Source of the DNA: Campylobacterota bacterium
Lineage (GTDB): Bacteria; Campylobacterota; Campylobacteria; Campylobacterales; Sulfurovaceae
Assembly: GCA_013153675.1 (NCBI GenBank)
Contig: JAADEA010000018.1
Location: forward strand, 1-10,452
Direction: 5' to 3'
Length of the DNA stretch: 10,452 nucleotides
The translations under genes were made by a program, and so were the position numbers. The notes beneath the pieces are model-generated. The model made no database searches and was not told the DNA's origin. It saw only the letters and a program-made list of their open reading frames with translations. Shown here one piece after another: positions 7,594 to 10,452 of the stretch. Each line of letters starts with the position of its first letter. The stretch's first letter is position 1.

Positions 7594-8592
7594 TTGAATC
7601 ATACTTTTTTTATGAAATTAGCCATCAAGAAAGCATGGGAATATCAGCTTTTAACATATCCCAATCCAGCAGTTGGGGCAGTAGTAGTAGAAGATGGAAA
7701 AATATTATCTATTGAAGCTCATAAAAAAAGGGGCTTTCCTCATGCAGAGATATTAGCCCTTTTAGTTGCTATAAAAAATAAGTTAGATATTAATATTGAT
7801 CCCTATTTAGAAGATGCCTCTTTAGCCCACTCTTTTATTTTATCAATAGATAAGAGACTATTTAGAAATTTTTCTATCTATATTACATTAGAGCCCTGCG
7901 CTCATATGGGAGCTACTCCTTCGTGTGCTTCTCTTTTGAGTCAAATAGAGCCAAAAGAGGTAATATTTGCCATTAAAGATCCAATAGATAAACATAGTGG
8001 AGGAGATAACATATTAAAAAATGCATCTATAAAAGTAACAAGTGGTATATTGGAAAAGGAGGCAAAAGATCTAATTGAGCCATTTATTATTTGGCAAAAG
8101 AAACCTTTTTTTCTTTTTAAGTTGGCTCAAACCCATAATGGAAAAATTGGAGGTGGTTACTTAAGCTCAAAAGAGTCACTAATTCATGTTCATAAATTAA
8201 GAGAGGTTTGTGATTTTTTATTAATAGGTGGAAATAGTGTTAGAGTTGATAGACCAAAGCTTGATTGTAGATTTATAGAGGCTCCTCCTCCAAATATAAA
8301 GATTTTTTCTAAAAAAAGAGAGTTTGATAAGAGTATTCCTCTTTTTAATATTCCAAATAGAGAAGTAGAAGTTATCGATAACTTAGACTCTATTAAAAAA
8401 GGATTTATTTTAGTAGAGGGAGGAGAGGGGATGCTAAAAGCTCTAAGAGATAAAATAGATTGGTTTTTAACATATCATACTCCTAAGCTCTCTAATAATC
8501 AAATTACATATAATATTAATGCTAAAATAGAGTTTTTACATACCCAAGCTATTGGGAGAGATCTAATGATATGGAGTAGGTTCCTTGGATAG
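7594..8592 (+). CDS. ribD: Riboflavin biosynthesis deaminase/reductase RibD
   Basis: RibD carries out the second and third steps of riboflavin synthesis: deamination of the pyrimidine product of GTP cyclohydrolase II, then NADPH reduction of its ribose. The N-terminal cytidine-deaminase-like domain (about 1-150) has TYPNPAVGAVV (21-31) and the zinc ligands H50 with proton-shuttling E52 (HAE) and C102 and C111 (PCAHMGATPSC). The reductase domain (about 172-332) has KLAQTHNGKIGG, LLIGGNSVRVDRPKLDCR and LVEGGEGML. Between H50 and C102 there are about 27 more residues than in E. coli RibD. The total length of 332 is somewhat short because the reductase domain is compact. The chosen start is TTG at 7594, 5 bases after AAAAGGAG; the next ATG (7612) is 23 bases from that site, and homologues extend upstream of it. 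It is first in the operon and overlaps ubiE by 8 bases. Confidence 0.95.
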   Translation: MNHTFFMKLAIKKAWEYQLLTYPNPAVGAVVVEDGKILSIEAHKKRGFPHAEILALLVAIKNKLDINIDPYLEDASLAHSFILSIDKRLFRNFSIYITLEPCAHMGATPSCASLLSQIEPKEVIFAIKDPIDKHSGGDNILKNASIKVTSGILEKEAKDLIEPFIIWQKKPFFLFKLAQTHNGKIGGGYLSSKESLIHVHKLREVCDFLLIGGNSVRVDRPKLDCRFIEAPPPNIKIFSKKREFDKSIPLFNIPNREVEVIDNLDSIKKGFILVEGGEGMLKALRDKIDWFLTYHTPKLSNNQITYNINAKIEFLHTQAIGRDLMIWSRFLG

Positions 8593-9307
8593 TATAAAAA
8601 AACAAGAAAAAATTGTGGCAATGTTTGATGATATTGCCCAAACTTACGATTTGGCAAATAGAGTTTTGAGTTTTGGTATTGATAAGAGGTGGAGAAAAAA
8701 AGGGTGTCTAAAGGCTTTTTCTTATCTAAATAAAGATAGAGTATCTAAAATTGTTGATGTGGCAACAGGAACAGGAGATTTGCTTTTATATTGGAAAAAG
8801 ATTGCTGATCAAAAAGGAATAAGTGTAGATAGTTTTATTGGAATCGATCCCTCTTCTAAAATGCTTGAAATTGCTAAAAAAAAGGTAGATTTTGCTGATT
8901 TTATTTTGGGAAAAGCTCAAGAGCTGCCTTTAGAGGATAAGAGTGCAGATATTATCTCTATATCTTATGGAATTAGAAATGTAGTGGATAGAATGGAGGC
9001 TATAAAAGAATTTTATAGAGTTTTAAAAAAAGATGGAATTTTAGTAATTTTAGAATTTACTAAACCTCAAGAAGAGGAGGGAATATTAATTAAATTTAGA
9101 GATTGGTATATGAAAAACCTTTTACCTATTATTGGTGGTTTAGTATCTAAAAATTATGCTGCTTATAAATATCTTCCTTCATCAATTGAAGAGTTTTTAA
9201 CTACTCAAAAACTTTTAGAAGAGTTAGAGAGCGTTGGTTTTAAAAGAAGATATGTAAAGAGCTTTTCTCTTGGTATATCTACCCTCTTAATAGTTCAAAA
9301 GGGATAA
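8585..9307 (+). CDS. ubiE: Demethylmenaquinone methyltransferase (UbiE/MenG)
   Basis: This SAM-dependent C-methyltransferase performs the last step of menaquinone synthesis. UbiE also serves ubiquinone in other Proteobacteria, but Campylobacterota are known to use menaquinones, so the MenG activity is the relevant one here. The 240-residue protein has family motif FDDIAQTYDLANRVLSFG (14-31), SAM-binding motif I VDVATGTGD (57-65), the acidic motif II GIDPSSKML (86-94), and ISYGIRNVVDR (126-136) followed by FYRVLKKDGILVILEFTKP (143-161). The start is TTG at 8585, inside the end of ribD (overlap TTGGATAG), with GGAG at 8573-8576 eight bases upstream. The only other nearby start, an ATG at codon 13, would remove the conserved KKQEKIV segment. 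The next gene, xseA, follows after 1 base. Probably membrane-associated at the site of the lipid quinone substrate. Confidence 0.95.
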   Translation: MDSIKKQEKIVAMFDDIAQTYDLANRVLSFGIDKRWRKKGCLKAFSYLNKDRVSKIVDVATGTGDLLLYWKKIADQKGISVDSFIGIDPSSKMLEIAKKKVDFADFILGKAQELPLEDKSADIISISYGIRNVVDRMEAIKEFYRVLKKDGILVILEFTKPQEEEGILIKFRDWYMKNLLPIIGGLVSKNYAAYKYLPSSIEEFLTTQKLLEELESVGFKRRYVKSFSLGISTLLIVQKG

Positions 9308-9308
9308 A

Positions 9309-10452
9309 ATGAGCTCTTTAGTATTAAAGGTTTCTCAATTAAATGCCCAATTAAAAGCTCTATTAGAATCAACTTTTACAAATATTATGGTAGAAGGAGA
9401 AATTTCAACTATTACATATCATAGTAGTGGGCATCTATATTTTACTATTAAAGATGAAAATGCCTCTTTAAAGTGTGTAATGTGGAGAAGTAATGTTATA
9501 AAGCTTCCTATAAGATTAAAAGAGGGTGATCATATTGTTGTAAGTGGAAATATCTCTTTATACTCTCCAAGAGGTGAGTATCAATTAATAGCATCTAAAA
9601 TTGAGCCTTTTGGAAAAGGGATTTTAGCTATTGCTTTTGAGGAACTTAAGAAGAAGCTGAAAGAAAAGGGCTATTTTGATGAATCTAAAAAGAAAAAACT
9701 TCCAAAGTTTCCTAAAAGAGTGGCTGTTGTAACAGCAAAAGACTCTGCAGCTTTGCAAGATATTTTAAAAATAGCAAAAAAGAGATGGTCATTAGTTGAA
9801 ATTATTGTAGTTGATACATTGGTCCAAGGTGAAACGGCAAAATATGAGATAGCAAATGCTATAAAATTTGCTGATAATTTAGGATGTGATATTATCTTAG
9901 TTACAAGGGGAGGAGGGAGCCAAGAAGATTTATGGGCATTTAATGAGGAGATAGTAGCTGATGCTATATATAATGCCTCAACTCCAATTGTAAGTGCAAT
10001 AGGACATGAGATAGATATTTTAATAAGCGATTTTGTAGCAGATTTAAGAGCACCTACACCAAGTGGGGCAGCTGAGATGATCTTTCCAGATATTAATGAG
10101 ATACTTTTTAGCTTAGATGAGTTAAAAGAGAATTTAAATAAAAGAATAAATTCAATTTTAGCCCAAAAAGAGAGAGAATTTTTACAAAATTATGAAATGA
10201 TTATAAATTTATCTCCTTATAAAAAGGTATCAAAAATTGAAAATGAATTTTTAAAACTAAAACTATCCTTTAGGGAGCAGATGGAATATAAAATATCAGC
10301 TTTTTCTTTTTTAATTGAGAAGCTTCCTTCAGATTTTATAGATAAAATTAGCTATCTATTCTCTTTAAAAACGCAGGAGCTAAATAGAATAAAAAAGAGT
10401 CTGCTAATTAACTCTCCTTCAATTAAAATAGATAGTTTTATTGCTATTTTTA
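9309..10452 (+). CDS. xseA: Exonuclease VII large subunit (3' end beyond window)
   Basis: The catalytic subunit of exonuclease VII degrades single-stranded DNA from both ends together with XseB in repair and recombination. The visible 381 codons include an N-terminal OB-fold for ssDNA binding (about 4-98; VEGEIS, SSGHLYFTIKDE, GEYQLIASKIEP). The catalytic domain follows, with RVAVVTAKDSAALQDIL, TRGGGSQEDLWAFNEE (199-214) and GHEIDILISDFVADLRAPTP (232-251). D151, R200, H233 and D236 align with E. coli D155, R205, H238 and D241, so the active site looks intact; the usual GHETD is GHEID. From about 265 the sequence turns into the long charged helices that bind XseB. The frame is still open at the right edge. 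The start ATG is one base after the ubiE stop, with AAAAGGGA at 9297-9304. xseB is not seen in the window. Confidence 0.96.
   Translation, partial: MSSLVLKVSQLNAQLKALLESTFTNIMVEGEISTITYHSSGHLYFTIKDENASLKCVMWRSNVIKLPIRLKEGDHIVVSGNISLYSPRGEYQLIASKIEPFGKGILAIAFEELKKKLKEKGYFDESKKKKLPKFPKRVAVVTAKDSAALQDILKIAKKRWSLVEIIVVDTLVQGETAKYEIANAIKFADNLGCDIILVTRGGGSQEDLWAFNEEIVADAIYNASTPIVSAIGHEIDILISDFVADLRAPTPSGAAEMIFPDINEILFSLDELKENLNKRINSILAQKEREFLQNYEMIINLSPYKKVSKIENEFLKLKLSFREQMEYKISAFSFLIEKLPSDFIDKISYLFSLKTQELNRIKKSLLINSPSIKIDSFIAIF

Overview
The window is an AT-rich stretch of ordinary bacterial chromosome, about 30% G+C by eye, packed with housekeeping genes. The protein families, the gene order gyrA-asd-yqhA-hemE followed by ribD-ubiE-xseA, the K/E/I-rich proteins and the TATAAT-type promoters with little or no -35 box all suggest a member of the Campylobacterota (Epsilonproteobacteria). 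I cannot name the genus from the sequence alone.

Layout. On the minus strand, from about 2130 down to 1, an M3-family oligopeptidase (prlC/opdA type) is followed after one base by the start of a small membrane protein that runs off the left edge. A divergent promoter region (about 2104-2211) separates this from a plus-strand operon: gyrA (DNA gyrase A), asd (aspartate-semialdehyde dehydrogenase), a YqhA/UPF0114 membrane protein and hemE (uroporphyrinogen decarboxylase). A weak hairpin and T-run overlap the hemE stop. The 285-base interval 7309-7593 holds a tRNA-Asn(GTT) gene on the minus strand, with a near-consensus promoter of its own, and a short promoter facing right. That promoter starts a second plus-strand operon: ribD (riboflavin deaminase/reductase), ubiE/menG (menaquinone methyltransferase) and xseA (exonuclease VII large subunit), the last cut off by the right edge.

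The genes are grouped by tight physical linkage rather than by one pathway: DNA topology and repair (gyrA, xseA), cofactors and respiration (hemE, ribD, ubiE), amino acid and cell-wall precursors (asd), and peptide turnover (prlC). All six within-operon junctions are either a 1-base gap or an 8-base overlap, which suggests translational coupling throughout. Both ribD and ubiE appear to start with TTG. Two long open frames (prlC, hemE) have in-frame ATGs upstream of the starts chosen here; ribosome-binding sites and family alignments favour the shorter forms.

I found no mobile element, CRISPR array, phage gene, toxin-antitoxin pair or clear sign of transfer, and no convincing undescribed system. 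The items worth a second look are modest: the junction pattern, a histidine cluster in the YqhA protein, an insertion between the RibD zinc ligands, and the arrangement of the intergenic promoters.
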